A DNA stretch of 64,000 nt from contig CAZHUC010000002.1 in NCBI GenBank assembly GCA_964535825.1, positions 186,001 to 250,000 on the forward strand, written 5' to 3'. Shown piece after piece: positions 51,207 through 60,890 of the stretch. The DNA is from CAZAQK01 sp964535825. Lineage in GTDB: Bacteria > Pseudomonadota > Alphaproteobacteria > Rickettsiales > SXRF01. A program made the position numbers and the translations under genes. Each line of letters starts with the position of its first letter. The first letter of the stretch is position 1. The notes under the pieces are model-generated. The model ran no database searches, had not been told where the DNA came from, and was given only the letters and a program-made list of their open reading frames with translations.

Positions 51207-52675
51207 TGCAAGACCTCGATAAAGGCCGTGGCCTCAATATTGAAGAAAACCTGCTGTTCGAAAAAAGTGCGACCGGGGCGTGCGGTGTTGATCTGCCTGC
51301 ACCCAAAAATATCAAGCTGTGCACAGGTATGGACGCGCGTGACCATGTAGGCTTGCCAGAAGTAAGTGAGCCGCAAGTGATGCGTCACTTCGTACGTCTC
51401 TCTAAACTCAATTACGCGATCGATACCGGTCTTTATCCGCTTGGTTCGTGCACCATGAAGCATAACCCGCGCCTCAATGAAAAAGTAGCGCGTCATCCGG
51501 GCTTCGCACAGATCCATCCGATGCAGCCAGACTCCACCATTCAGGGTGCACTGGAAGTGATCTATAACGTAGAACGTTGGCTGGCTGAACTTTCTGGCCT
51601 GCCGCATGTGACGCTGAATCCTGCCGCCGGGGCGCATGGTGAATTCGCTGGTATCATGGTGATACATGCCGCACACGCCGCCAAAGGCAAGCCGCGCAAA
51701 GTGGTTCTAATCCCGGATAGCGCGCATGGCACTAACCCGGCAACTGCCGCTGCCTGCGGGTACGAAACACGCACCATTCCTTCCACCAAGGAAGGCACGG
51801 TGGATGTTGAGGCGTTCAAGGGAATGCTCAATGAAGAAGTGGCCGCCATCATGCTTACCAACCCGAATACCTGCGGGTTGTTCGAGCCGCGCGCCGGCGA
51901 AATTGCCGATGCGCTACATAAGGCGGGGGCATATTTCTACTGTGACGGCGCGAATTTCAATGCACTGGTTGGTCGTGTGCGTCCTGCTGATTTCGGCGTG
52001 GATGTCATGCATTTCAATTTACACAAAACCTTCTCTACCCCGCATGGCGGTGGTGGCCCGGGTTGTGGCCCTATCGCGGTTTCCGAAGAGTTGGGCCGTT
52101 TCCTGCCCGTACCTAAAATTGTCAAAGAAGGTGATACGTTCAAACGCATCATGGACGATAAAGACAGCATCGGCCGCCTGAAAGGCTTCAATGGTCAGTT
52201 CGGTATGGCTGTACGCGCGCTGAGCTACATGATGTCTCACGGTGGCGACGGCCTGAAACAAGTGGCGGAAGATGCAGTACTCAATGCGAATTATATTTTA
52301 AGCCAGCTTAAAAATGATTTCCATGTACCATTCCCTGGCACTTGCATGCATGAATGCCTGCTCACTGATAAGCTGCAAAAAGAAAAAGGCATCACCACCA
52401 TGGAGATCGCCAAAACGCTTATCGAGTACGGTATCCACCCAATGACGGTGTATTTCCCGCTGGTAGTGCAGGGCGCGATGCTGATCGAACCTACAGAAAC
52501 GGAAACGCGTGCATCACTGGATCATTTCATCCAGATCATGAAAATGATTGCGAAGAAGACAGAAGAAGATAGTGTGTCAGAATTACAGAACAATCCTGTC
52601 AGTACTCCGCGTAAACGACTAGATGAGGTGCTGGCAGCACGCAATCCGGTACTCAAATGGACGAAAAACCAGTAA
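51203..52675 (+). CDS. gcvPB: glycine dehydrogenase (decarboxylating) subunit 2
   Basis: 490 residues. Catalytic subunit; PLP Lys in MHFNLHKTFSTPHGGGGPGC. Also YPLGSCTMKHNPRLNEKVAR, GAHGEFAGIMVIHAAHAA and HGTNPATAAACGYETRTIP. Decarboxylates glycine and loads the aminomethyl group on H protein. The last 19 bases overlap the nhaA start in another frame, an unusually long overlap for two unrelated genes. Confidence 0.95.
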   Translation: MMQDLDKGRGLNIEENLLFEKSATGACGVDLPAPKNIKLCTGMDARDHVGLPEVSEPQVMRHFVRLSKLNYAIDTGLYPLGSCTMKHNPRLNEKVARHPGFAQIHPMQPDSTIQGALEVIYNVERWLAELSGLPHVTLNPAAGAHGEFAGIMVIHAAHAAKGKPRKVVLIPDSAHGTNPATAAACGYETRTIPSTKEGTVDVEAFKGMLNEEVAAIMLTNPNTCGLFEPRAGEIADALHKAGAYFYCDGANFNALVGRVRPADFGVDVMHFNLHKTFSTPHGGGGPGCGPIAVSEELGRFLPVPKIVKEGDTFKRIMDDKDSIGRLKGFNGQFGMAVRALSYMMSHGGDGLKQVAEDAVLNANYILSQLKNDFHVPFPGTCMHECLLTDKLQKEKGITTMEIAKTLIEYGIHPMTVYFPLVVQGAMLIEPTETETRASLDHFIQIMKMIAKKTEEDSVSELQNNPVSTPRKRLDEVLAARNPVLKWTKNQ

Positions 52676-53853
52676 AACATATTCTGCCCAAGATCGTTCG
52701 GCAATTCATCGAAACAGAATCCGCCAGCGGCATCGTGATGATTTTATTCGCGGTGTTGGCGCTATGCGCTGCAAATTCTGGTTTCTACTATAGTTATAAA
52801 GCTTTTATTTCCGCTGATATCTCATTCAGCTTTGGCGAGCATGTAGCCTCTGCACATCTGAAAGAATGGGTAAAAGACATCCTTATGGTGTTCTTTTTCC
52901 TTGTGGTAGGATTAGAACTCAAGCGCGAGATGTGTGAAGGCTTCCTGACAGAAAAGAGTCAGGTCATCCTGCCGCTTGCCGCTGCTTTGGGCGGCATGGT
53001 CGTCCCCGCTATTGTCTATCTTGGTCTGAATATGAGTGTACCGGAAAATCATGCCGGATGGGCGATCCCCTCAGCAACGGATATCGCCTTCGCACTTTGC
53101 GTGTTGATGCTGGTGGGCAAAAGTGTGCCTTCTTCGGTGAAGATATTCCTGCTGGCCATCGCCATATTCGATGATCTGGGTGCAATCCTCATCATCGCCG
53201 CATTTTACAACACGGCACTTGCCCCTATTCCTTTGGCGCTTGCAGCCGCCGGTCTGGTGGGGCTCTGGTTGCTAAACCGTGCGAACATCACCACGCTTGC
53301 ACCGTATTTCCTGCTTGGTATCTATCTGTGGTTCTGTTTCTACCATTCAGGCATTCATACCACCGTGGCAGGTGTTGTCGTCGGCATGGCGATACCTATG
53401 CGCAACAAACTGAACCCCCGCCATTCACCGGTCAATGGCATGATACACTTTATGCACCCATGGGTAAGTTTTCTGGTGCTGCCGATCTTTGCTTTCACCA
53501 GTGCCGGCATCAGCTTTGCTGATATCGCGGCAGAGGATATCTTCAATCCACTACCGCTTGGCATTGCCCTTGGATTGTTCGTTGGTAAACAGATCGGTAT
53601 CTTTGGCACGACATGGGCACTCATCAAAATGAAATTCGCGCGCGCACCAGAGGGTGCGAACTGGCTGCACATCTATGGTGTCTCCATCATCGCCGGCATT
53701 GGCTTTACCATGAGCCTGTTCATCGGCATGCTTGCCTTTCCGGGCGAGCACCAGCAGGAATTCGTAAAAATCGGTGTTATCGGCGGCTCATTGCTTTCCA
53801 CCTTGTGGGGCTATGCCATCCTCCGTCTGGCTGCCAAGAGAACCAGCGCATAA
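52657..53853 (+). CDS. nhaA: Na+/H+ antiporter NhaA
   Basis: 398 residues, about twelve membrane helices. The ion-binding Asp pair is in LAIAIFDDLGAILIIAAFYN, and the helix IV/XI-type elements in WAIPSATDIAFALCVLML and GVSIIAGIGFTMSLFIGMLA. EWVKDILMVFFFLVVGLELK with REM is the family start region. Exchanges sodium for protons for pH and salt balance. The start lies inside the end of gcvPB, so it is probably translated by coupling; no other start gives the full first helix. Confidence 0.94.
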   Translation: MDEKPVKHILPKIVRQFIETESASGIVMILFAVLALCAANSGFYYSYKAFISADISFSFGEHVASAHLKEWVKDILMVFFFLVVGLELKREMCEGFLTEKSQVILPLAAALGGMVVPAIVYLGLNMSVPENHAGWAIPSATDIAFALCVLMLVGKSVPSSVKIFLLAIAIFDDLGAILIIAAFYNTALAPIPLALAAAGLVGLWLLNRANITTLAPYFLLGIYLWFCFYHSGIHTTVAGVVVGMAIPMRNKLNPRHSPVNGMIHFMHPWVSFLVLPIFAFTSAGISFADIAAEDIFNPLPLGIALGLFVGKQIGIFGTTWALIKMKFARAPEGANWLHIYGVSIIAGIGFTMSLFIGMLAFPGEHQQEFVKIGVIGGSLLSTLWGYAILRLAAKRTSA

Positions 53854-53894
53854 ATCGCCATTGCAAAACTACCGTTTTACCGTAGCATACACGC

Positions 53895-56800
53895 ATGACC
53901 TTTTCACTGCGTGCATCAGATGCTGATCCATATTTTCTAGATCTTCAGCGCAAGCTGAGCGAGCAGGCATTCTTAAGTGAACCACAAGCTGTAGAGAAAC
54001 TGCTTCCTGATCTGTCGTTCCTTGAGCTGCTGGAATCACGCGTATATGAGCAAGCGGAATCATTCATTACTGCCATTCGCGCTGGCGACCGCAAGCAAGG
54101 CATTGAAGTGTTCCTGAAGGAATATGGGCTGGATAGCGAAGAAGGCATTGCCATCATGTGCCTTGCCGAAGCACTGCTGCGCATACCAGATGCCACTACC
54201 GCAGACCGCCTTATCCAATCGACCTTCGAGGAAGCGCAGTGGGAGAAACATTTGGGCCATAGCAATTCATGGCTGGTGAATGCCTCAAGCTGGGGGCTGC
54301 TGCTTACAGGCAAGGTCGTTCAGCTCACACAGCCGGAAGATAGCCCTATCTCCATCGTTTCAAAACTGGTGGGCAAACTGGGTGAGCCGGTCATCCGTGA
54401 GGCATTAAAAGCTGCCATGCGTCATATCGGTGCGCAATTCGTGCTGGGTGAATCCATCGGTGCAGCGCTCAGGAATTCTGCCGATCTCGAAATGCAGGGA
54501 TTCTGTTTTTCCTATGACATGCTGGGCGAAGGCGCGCGCAGCCATGCGCAGGCGGAGCATTACCTGAACGCCTACCTGCAAGCGATCGAACATATCGCGG
54601 CGCATACCAAAAAACATCCTGATGCGGCAGCATCCAGCCTTTCAGTGAAGCTTTCTGGATTACATCCACGTTACCAGCTATTGCAGCATGAACGAGTAAT
54701 GGATGAGCTGCTGCCTCGCCTGAAGAAGATCGCACGATGTGCGATGGAGCATGATGTTTTCGTTTCCATCGATGCAGAAGAATCCACACGTCTGGATATC
54801 AATATTTTAGTATTCACCAGACTCTTTGCAGATCCAGATTTTGCTGGGTGGAACGGTATAGGCTTTGTTGTACAGGCATATCAAAAACGTGCCTATTACC
54901 TGATCGATTATCTGGCAGAACTGGCAAAACGTCATAACAAACACATGCCCATCCGGCTGGTCAAGGGCGCATACTGGGATTCCGAGATCAAAGCAGCGCA
55001 GCTGGCGGGACTTCCGGATTATCCGGTATTCACCCGCAAGGAACATACCGATATTTCCTACCTCGCCTGTGCCGGAAAGATCCTTGCCGCGACCGATAGT
55101 TTCTACCCGCAATTTGCCACACATAATGCCCGCACCATCTGCGCCATCATCACCATGGCACGGCATTACGGTGTGGCCGATGATGCGTTCGAATTCCAGC
55201 GGTTGCATGGCATGGGTGAGGATCTGTTCGCGCATATCGTGCATGATTATCGCTGCCGTATCTATGCACCGGTCGGGCAGCATAAAGACCTGCTGGCTTA
55301 TCTTATCCGGCGTCTGCTGGAGAATGGTGCGAATACATCATTCGTGCATCTGCTTATGGATGATACCACGCCACTGGAAGTGCTCCTGCAAGACCCCATG
55401 GGAAAAGCGCGCGCCATGGAATTCCTGCCTAACCCACTCATCCCTCTACCCGCGCATCTATACGGCGCAACACGCAAGAATTCCTCTGGTATTGATTTCG
55501 GCAACCTAGCCATGTGTGAAAGGCTTTCTGCAGCCGTGGCAGCAAATATATTCTCAGAGCAACCTGAAGTAACCAATATTGCAGATGTTGATACTCTGCT
55601 GGCGAACAGCAGCAAAGCCTTAGTAAGCTGGCAACACACATCGCTGCCTAAGCATGCTGATATGCTTGATCGCGTCGCGGACATCATGTCCGAAAACCAA
55701 CACCAACTGATCGCCATGCTCACTTCAGAAGCACAGAAAACCATCGCGGATGCGGTGGCAGAAGTGCGTGAGGCCATCGATTTCTGCCGTTACTATGCAT
55801 CACAAGCCAGAGTAGTGCTGAAGCCTGAAACGTTGCAGGGTGTAACCGGTGAAAGCAATATCCTTACTCTGCATCCACGCGGCATATTCGTATGTATCAG
55901 CCCGTGGAATTTCCCATTGGCTATCTTTACTGGCCAAATTGCAGCAGCACTTGTCACCGGAAACAGCGTGATCGCTAAGCCAGCTGAACAAACACCCGGC
56001 ATTGCAGCTTTCATGGTCAAACTATTTCATGAGGCAGGGATTCCAACTCATGCCCTGCAACTTGCGGTGGGTGATGGCGCGTTGGGTGCAGCACTGGTTC
56101 AGCATCCGGATATTGCTGGTGTATGCTTTACCGGCTCAGTAGAGACCGCGCAGCATATCAATCACACACTGGCCGCCCGCAGTGGCAGCATTATCCCATT
56201 CATCGCGGAAACTGGTGGCCAGAATTGCATGGTGGTGGATAGCTCAGCACTTCTTGAAACAGCTGTGGATGACATCGTGCTTTCTGCATTTGGCAGCGCC
56301 GGACAGCGCTGCTCTGCCTTGCGCGTACTGTATGTGCAGGAAGATATCGCAGATGAATTAATAGCCCTATTACAAGGCGCAATGGCTGAACTATCAGTCG
56401 GCAATCCGGCACAATTTGCTACCGACATCGGCCCGGTGATAGATAAGCAAGCGCAACGCCAGTTGCTTGAACATATCAACACCCTGAAAAAAACCTCTGC
56501 ATTACTTGCCAGTGTACCATGTCATGATGATACGGCCGCTCATTTCGTGCCACCGCATGCGTTCGAAATAGATTCCATAGAGCAACTCACGCAGGAATAT
56601 TTTGGCCCGGTGCTGCATATCATTCGCTTCGCTGCAAATAACCTGCAGGCGGTGGTTGATGCTATCAACTCCACTGGTTATGGTCTGACATTTGGCATCC
56701 ATAGCCGCATCAGCGACAATATTGAATTCTTCAGAACGCGTATCCATGCCGGCAATATATATGTCAATCGCAGCATGATCGGCGCGACCGTAGGTGTGCA

Positions 56801-56945
56801 GCCTTTCGGTGGCGAGGGACTCTCAGGCACAGGACCAAAAGCCGGTGGGCCATATTATCTGCTGCGCTTTACAACCGAGCGCACTACAAGCACGAACACT
56901 GCCGCCATCGGCGGCAATGTCAGCTTGCTTGCGGGAAGCCGGTAG
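53895..56945 (+). CDS. putA: bifunctional proline dehydrogenase / L-glutamate gamma-semialdehyde dehydrogenase PutA
   Basis: 1016 residues. Oxidises proline to glutamate at the membrane. An arm and dimer region (1-200) is followed by the FAD barrel of proline dehydrogenase (about 200-480; SVKLSGLHPRYQ, YYLIDYLAELAKRHNKHMPI, RLVKGAYWDSEIK, FATHNARTICAI) and then the aldehyde dehydrogenase (about 540-1016; ISPWNFPLAIFTGQIAAALV, FTGSVETA, FIAETGGQNCMVVD and the catalytic C806 in GSAGQRCSALRV). There is no N-terminal ribbon-helix-helix, so this is a short PutA that does not regulate its own gene. The stop abuts convergent mscL. Confidence 0.95.
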   Translation: MTFSLRASDADPYFLDLQRKLSEQAFLSEPQAVEKLLPDLSFLELLESRVYEQAESFITAIRAGDRKQGIEVFLKEYGLDSEEGIAIMCLAEALLRIPDATTADRLIQSTFEEAQWEKHLGHSNSWLVNASSWGLLLTGKVVQLTQPEDSPISIVSKLVGKLGEPVIREALKAAMRHIGAQFVLGESIGAALRNSADLEMQGFCFSYDMLGEGARSHAQAEHYLNAYLQAIEHIAAHTKKHPDAAASSLSVKLSGLHPRYQLLQHERVMDELLPRLKKIARCAMEHDVFVSIDAEESTRLDINILVFTRLFADPDFAGWNGIGFVVQAYQKRAYYLIDYLAELAKRHNKHMPIRLVKGAYWDSEIKAAQLAGLPDYPVFTRKEHTDISYLACAGKILAATDSFYPQFATHNARTICAIITMARHYGVADDAFEFQRLHGMGEDLFAHIVHDYRCRIYAPVGQHKDLLAYLIRRLLENGANTSFVHLLMDDTTPLEVLLQDPMGKARAMEFLPNPLIPLPAHLYGATRKNSSGIDFGNLAMCERLSAAVAANIFSEQPEVTNIADVDTLLANSSKALVSWQHTSLPKHADMLDRVADIMSENQHQLIAMLTSEAQKTIADAVAEVREAIDFCRYYASQARVVLKPETLQGVTGESNILTLHPRGIFVCISPWNFPLAIFTGQIAAALVTGNSVIAKPAEQTPGIAAFMVKLFHEAGIPTHALQLAVGDGALGAALVQHPDIAGVCFTGSVETAQHINHTLAARSGSIIPFIAETGGQNCMVVDSSALLETAVDDIVLSAFGSAGQRCSALRVLYVQEDIADELIALLQGAMAELSVGNPAQFATDIGPVIDKQAQRQLLEHINTLKKTSALLASVPCHDDTAAHFVPPHAFEIDSIEQLTQEYFGPVLHIIRFAANNLQAVVDAINSTGYGLTFGIHSRISDNIEFFRTRIHAGNIYVNRSMIGATVGVQPFGGEGLSGTGPKAGGPYYLLRFTTERTTSTNTAAIGGNVSLLAGSR

Positions 56946-57353
56946 TTATTTCTTCTTCAGAAGGTCGCGGATCTCTTCAAGAAGCACTTCCTGACGTGGA
57001 GGAGCAGATGGCTTTGCTTCCTGTTTTTTCTGGAAGCGGTTCACCTGTTTCACCAGCATGAATACGGCGAATCCTACGATCAGGAAATTCACCACCTGGT
57101 TCAGGAACACACCATAATTAATGGTAGCTGCGCCAGATGCCTTGGCCGCCGCAAGCGTTGCATATTCGCCGCCCGAGAGGTTGATGAAGTAATTTTTGAA
57201 ATCAATACCACCCATGATCACGCCGACCGGTGGCATGATGATGTCTGCAACCAGCGAGCTTACGATACCCGTGAACGCTGCGCCAAGAATGATACCTACC
57301 GCAAGATCGATCACATTGCCGCGTGAGATGAACTGTTTGAACTCATTGAACAT
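56946..57353 (-). CDS. mscL: large-conductance mechanosensitive channel MscL
   Basis: 135 residues. Safety valve opening under membrane tension on osmotic downshock. N-terminal amphipathic helix MFNEFKQFISRGNVIDLAVG with the pore helix IDLAVGIILGAAFTGIVSSL, a periplasmic loop with an Ala-rich insert, the second helix VNFLIVGFAVFMLVKQVNRF and a cytoplasmic bundle ending EILLEEIRDLLKKK-like (here VLLEEIRDLLKKK). Length is normal. A single-gene unit between putA and the RlmI-like gene. Confidence 0.95.
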   Translation of the reverse strand: MFNEFKQFISRGNVIDLAVGIILGAAFTGIVSSLVADIIMPPVGVIMGGIDFKNYFINLSGGEYATLAAAKASGAATINYGVFLNQVVNFLIVGFAVFMLVKQVNRFQKKQEAKPSAPPRQEVLLEEIRDLLKKK

Positions 57354-57408
57354 AGGATGCCTCTGCTAAAATGTTGTATATGGGTTATATAACGACTGTT
57401 TATATTTA

Positions 57409-58590
57409 TCAAATCATCTTAAGTAACAGGCCCTTCAGGTATTCGCTCTGAGGCAGCTTAGGATGTCTGGGGTGATCGAGGCTTGCGCCGGTTTCCTTCA
57501 GTATCTCTGCCTTCCTGCCTGCTTTTTTTACCCCATCCATCACCGCCTTGTTGAAGGCAGAACGCGTGGCATGATGCGAGCAGGATGCTACGAATAGATG
57601 CCCCCCAGCTTTCACCAGCGGTGATGCCAGCCGCGCCAGTTTTGCGTAGCCTTTCATGCCTGCTTCAAAATCCTTTTTGCTTTTGATGTAGGCCGGAGGG
57701 TCTACCAATACTACATCAAATTGTTTGCCTTGTGTATGCAGTGACTGCATCACCTCCACGGCATCGCCTCGCAGATAGTCACATTTTTCTTCAACATTGC
57801 TAAGCGCTGCTGCTTCACGCGCAATGTCCAGCGCCAGTTGTGAACTATCCACCAATGTCACTGCGCTCGCACATTGCTTTGCAGCCAGCAATGCGAAGCC
57901 TCCTGAATGCGAGAACACATCCAGCACCGTTTTGCCCTGTGATAGTTCGGCTATCATCTTTCTGTTATCGCGCTGGTCATAGAACCAGCCTGTTTTCTGG
58001 CCTTTCAGCAGATCAGCCAGATAGAAGCAGTCATTCTCCTGAAGCTTTACCAGTGCATTCATTTCACCTTTGATCACTTTCACTTCTTGCGCAAGGCCTT
58101 CCAGTTTGCGCGCAGAAGTATCATTCCTGAAGATAATTGTGGTGGGGTTTAGAAGCGATTCCAGCGCCTCCATCCATAATGGCTGCAGTGCTTCCATTCC
58201 AGCCGTTCCCACCTGCACCACCAGCACATCACCGAACCTGTCTACGAGCAAGCCCGGCAGCATATCCGCTTCTGAATGGATCAGCCGGTAATACGGCACA
58301 GCTATTTTCTTCTCACGTTTGGCGAGTGCTTTTTCAATGCGTGCCTTGAAGAAATTTACATCGATCGCCTCATCCTGCAGCGTAAGCACGCGGCAGACGA
58401 TTGGTGATGCGTTGTTGAAGTAACCTGTTCCTATGCGCTGGCCTTTGGCAGTCTCAATGGCGACCAGACTTCCGGCCGGTATCAGCAAATGCTCGGATGA
58501 CTCAATGATATCACCTGCATAGAGCCACGGCATGCCTGCGCGCACCGCCGCTTCGCATTCTTTCTTCAGACGGATAGGCACACGCCCCAT
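57409..58590 (-). CDS. RlmI-family class I SAM-dependent 23S rRNA cytosine methyltransferase
   Basis: 393 residues. N-terminal PUA domain (about 1-75; RAGMPWLYAGDIIESSEHLL), a central domain with YYRLIHSEADMLPGLLVDRF, and the Rossmann methyltransferase: GKTVLDVFSHSGGFALLAAK (SAM loop), VTLVDSSQLALDIAREAA and VVLVDPPAYIKSKKDFEAGM with the DPP motif. E. coli RlmI makes m5C1962 in 23S rRNA; the same target is likely but not proven here. The start overlaps the ABC ATPase stop by one base. Confidence 0.88.
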   Translation of the reverse strand: MGRVPIRLKKECEAAVRAGMPWLYAGDIIESSEHLLIPAGSLVAIETAKGQRIGTGYFNNASPIVCRVLTLQDEAIDVNFFKARIEKALAKREKKIAVPYYRLIHSEADMLPGLLVDRFGDVLVVQVGTAGMEALQPLWMEALESLLNPTTIIFRNDTSARKLEGLAQEVKVIKGEMNALVKLQENDCFYLADLLKGQKTGWFYDQRDNRKMIAELSQGKTVLDVFSHSGGFALLAAKQCASAVTLVDSSQLALDIAREAAALSNVEEKCDYLRGDAVEVMQSLHTQGKQFDVVLVDPPAYIKSKKDFEAGMKGYAKLARLASPLVKAGGHLFVASCSHHATRSAFNKAVMDGVKKAGRKAEILKETGASLDHPRHPKLPQSEYLKGLLLKMI

Positions 58591-59522
58591 CAGGCCACTT
58601 TACGCGTAAGATGAATGAAAATATCTTCCAGATCAGCTTCTTTGGTGGAAATATCCTGCACCACAACACCGGCAGATTTCACCGTATCCAATATATCCTG
58701 AATAGCTGCTTTGCTTGGTTTATAGCTGATGAGCAGCCTGCCATCATCATCTGTGCTCGCTGATAATTGCTGCAGTTGCGGCGGCATGCTCGTTAGTTTC
58801 TGTGCTGGCGTTATCACCAGTTGCTTGCTGTCAAAGGTACGAAGCAGATTAGATTTCTTGTCACACGCCACCACCTCGCCATGATTGATGACCGCGATCT
58901 CATCGCACAGCTCTTCTGCTTCTTCCAGATAATGTGTCGTAAGCAGTACGGTCGTACCTGCTTTGTTGAGTTTACGCACATATTCCCAAAGCTGCGTACG
59001 AAGTTCTACGTCTACACCGGCCGTTGGTTCATCGAGGATGAGCACCGGAGGCGTATGCACCAATGCTTTTGCGATCAATAAACGACGACGCATACCACCA
59101 GACAGGCGGCGCGAATGAATGTCGGCCTTGTCAGACAATCCCATCGCATCAATGATCTCCTGCGTGCGGCGTTTTTCTTTTGGCACACCGTAATACCCTG
59201 CGTGAATGTCCAGCGCCTGGCGCACGGTAAAGAATGTATCGAGCACCAGTTCCTGCGGCACAACGCCAAGTGAAACGCGTGCATTGCGCATATCCTTCTC
59301 AATGTCATAGCCACAGATACGTGCTTCACCGCTGGTCTTTTTCACAAGCCCTGCAAGGATATTGATCATGGTGGATTTGCCTGCACCATTTGGGCCAAGC
59401 AGGCCAAAGAATGCGCCGCGCGGTACAGTGAGATCGATCCCTTTAAGTGCCACCTTGTGCTGGTTCTTTTTTCCATCCACATAGGTTTTCTGCAACTGTC
59501 TGACTTCTATGGCAGCACTCAT
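58590..59522 (-). CDS. ABC transporter ATP-binding protein (YadG/DrrA-like)
   Basis: 310 residues. Walker A LLGPNGAGKSTMINIL, Q-loop GVVPQELVLDTFFTVRQ, signature RLSGGMRRRLLIAKAL, Walker B VLILDEPTAGVD and H-loop LLTTHYLEEAEEL. The C-terminal 80 residues (ITPAQKLTSMPPQLQQLSAS) are the extension usual in ABC-2 type exporters. No permease gene lies beside it, so the partner is elsewhere. Overlaps der by 4 bases upstream and the RlmI-like gene by one base downstream. Confidence 0.9.
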   Translation of the reverse strand: MSAAIEVRQLQKTYVDGKKNQHKVALKGIDLTVPRGAFFGLLGPNGAGKSTMINILAGLVKKTSGEARICGYDIEKDMRNARVSLGVVPQELVLDTFFTVRQALDIHAGYYGVPKEKRRTQEIIDAMGLSDKADIHSRRLSGGMRRRLLIAKALVHTPPVLILDEPTAGVDVELRTQLWEYVRKLNKAGTTVLLTTHYLEEAEELCDEIAVINHGEVVACDKKSNLLRTFDSKQLVITPAQKLTSMPPQLQQLSASTDDDGRLLISYKPSKAAIQDILDTVKSAGVVVQDISTKEADLEDIFIHLTRKVA

Positions 59523-60886
59523 GATTTTGCTTTCTCATACGGGTTCTTATTTTTACGCACTTTAATACGGATAGGCACACCTTGCAGATCAAAGCGTTCA
59601 CGCATACCATTGACCAGATAGCGCAGATAGCTTTCTGGAATTTCCGACAGGTTGGAGAATAGGATAAAGCTCGGCGGCCGTGATGATTTTTGTGTCATGT
59701 AACGTATCTTGATACGACGACCATTGATAAGCGGCGGCGTATGCGATTCAAGCATCGCTTCCAGCCAGCGATTCAGTTCGCCTGTACCGATGTGCCTGTT
59801 CCAAGTATCATACACTGCAAAACATGCATCAAGCAACTTGTTCATATTGTAACCGGTCTTGGCAGACACCGGTATCACCGGTACGCCGCGCACTTGCGGC
59901 AACACCTTATCGAGCCGTTGGTACAATGCTTTAAGCCATGCCTGCGGATCGGTCACCTCATCCCACTTATTCACGGCAAGCACAAGGGCGCGCCCCTCCT
60001 GCTCGATCAGTGAAGCTATCGTGTTGTCCTGCTTCTCAAGCGGCTGGTTAGCATCTACCATCCATATCACCACATGGGCATATTTCAGTGTCTCTATCGT
60101 ATCGGCTACTGCGAGTTTTTCTACTTTCTCGACCACACCGGACTTGCGGCGCATCCCAGCCGTATCAACCAGCTTGAGTTGCTTGCCTGCATATTCACAC
60201 GTCACAGAAATAGCATCACGAGTGATACCTGCTTCAGGGCCGGTCAGTGTGCGCTCTTCACCGAGGATACGATTGAACATCGTGGATTTACCAACATTCG
60301 GACGACCGATGATAGCAAGGGACAACGTATCCGGTTTTGGCGGAAGCTCTTCTGCATCACCTGCATCGAACTCTGTATCTTCTTGTTCTGAACCAGCATC
60401 GTATTTGATCAATGCTTCATATAGCTCGACCATGCCATCGCCGTGCTCGGCAGAGATAGCAACCGGCTCTCCAAGCCCTAAACGATAGGCATCAGAGATC
60501 GCTGCCTGCGCCTGCTTGCTTTCTGCTTTATTGACCACAAGTATGACGTTGGATTGTTTCTTGCGTATCGCGCGTGCGAAATGTTCATCCACAGGCGTGA
60601 TACCTAACTTACCGTCAACGATAAGCAAAGCAACATCGGCATCCTGGATAGCCTTTTCGCTCTGCGCACTCATACGTGCGGCGAGCGATCCATCATCGGC
60701 CTTCTCAAGCCCTGCCGTATCTACGATGGTGAATTCGAGATCACCAAGGGTCGCTGCACCTTCCCTGCGGTCACGCGTGACCCCCGGCTGGTCATCGACC
60801 AACGCGCGCCGCTTTCCCGTCAGGCGGTTAAAGAGCGTGGATTTTCCGACATTCGGGCGGCCAACGATAGCAACGGTAAATGACAT
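59519..60886 (-). CDS. der: ribosome biogenesis GTPase Der (EngA)
   Basis: 455 residues with two tandem GTPase domains and a C-terminal KH-like domain. G1 motifs GRPNVGKSTLFNRLTGKR (residues about 8-25) and GRPNVGKSTMFNRILGEE (about 195); G3 DTAGLEKADD and DTAGMRRKSG; G4 VNKAESKQ and VNKWDEV. Needed for 50S assembly. Gene order with bamB and a YfgM-like gene upstream matches the widely conserved yfgM-bamB-der cluster. Confidence 0.97.
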   Translation of the reverse strand: MSFTVAIVGRPNVGKSTLFNRLTGKRRALVDDQPGVTRDRREGAATLGDLEFTIVDTAGLEKADDGSLAARMSAQSEKAIQDADVALLIVDGKLGITPVDEHFARAIRKKQSNVILVVNKAESKQAQAAISDAYRLGLGEPVAISAEHGDGMVELYEALIKYDAGSEQEDTEFDAGDAEELPPKPDTLSLAIIGRPNVGKSTMFNRILGEERTLTGPEAGITRDAISVTCEYAGKQLKLVDTAGMRRKSGVVEKVEKLAVADTIETLKYAHVVIWMVDANQPLEKQDNTIASLIEQEGRALVLAVNKWDEVTDPQAWLKALYQRLDKVLPQVRGVPVIPVSAKTGYNMNKLLDACFAVYDTWNRHIGTGELNRWLEAMLESHTPPLINGRRIKIRYMTQKSSRPPSFILFSNLSEIPESYLRYLVNGMRERFDLQGVPIRIKVRKNKNPYEKAKS

Positions 60887-60890
60887 AGGA

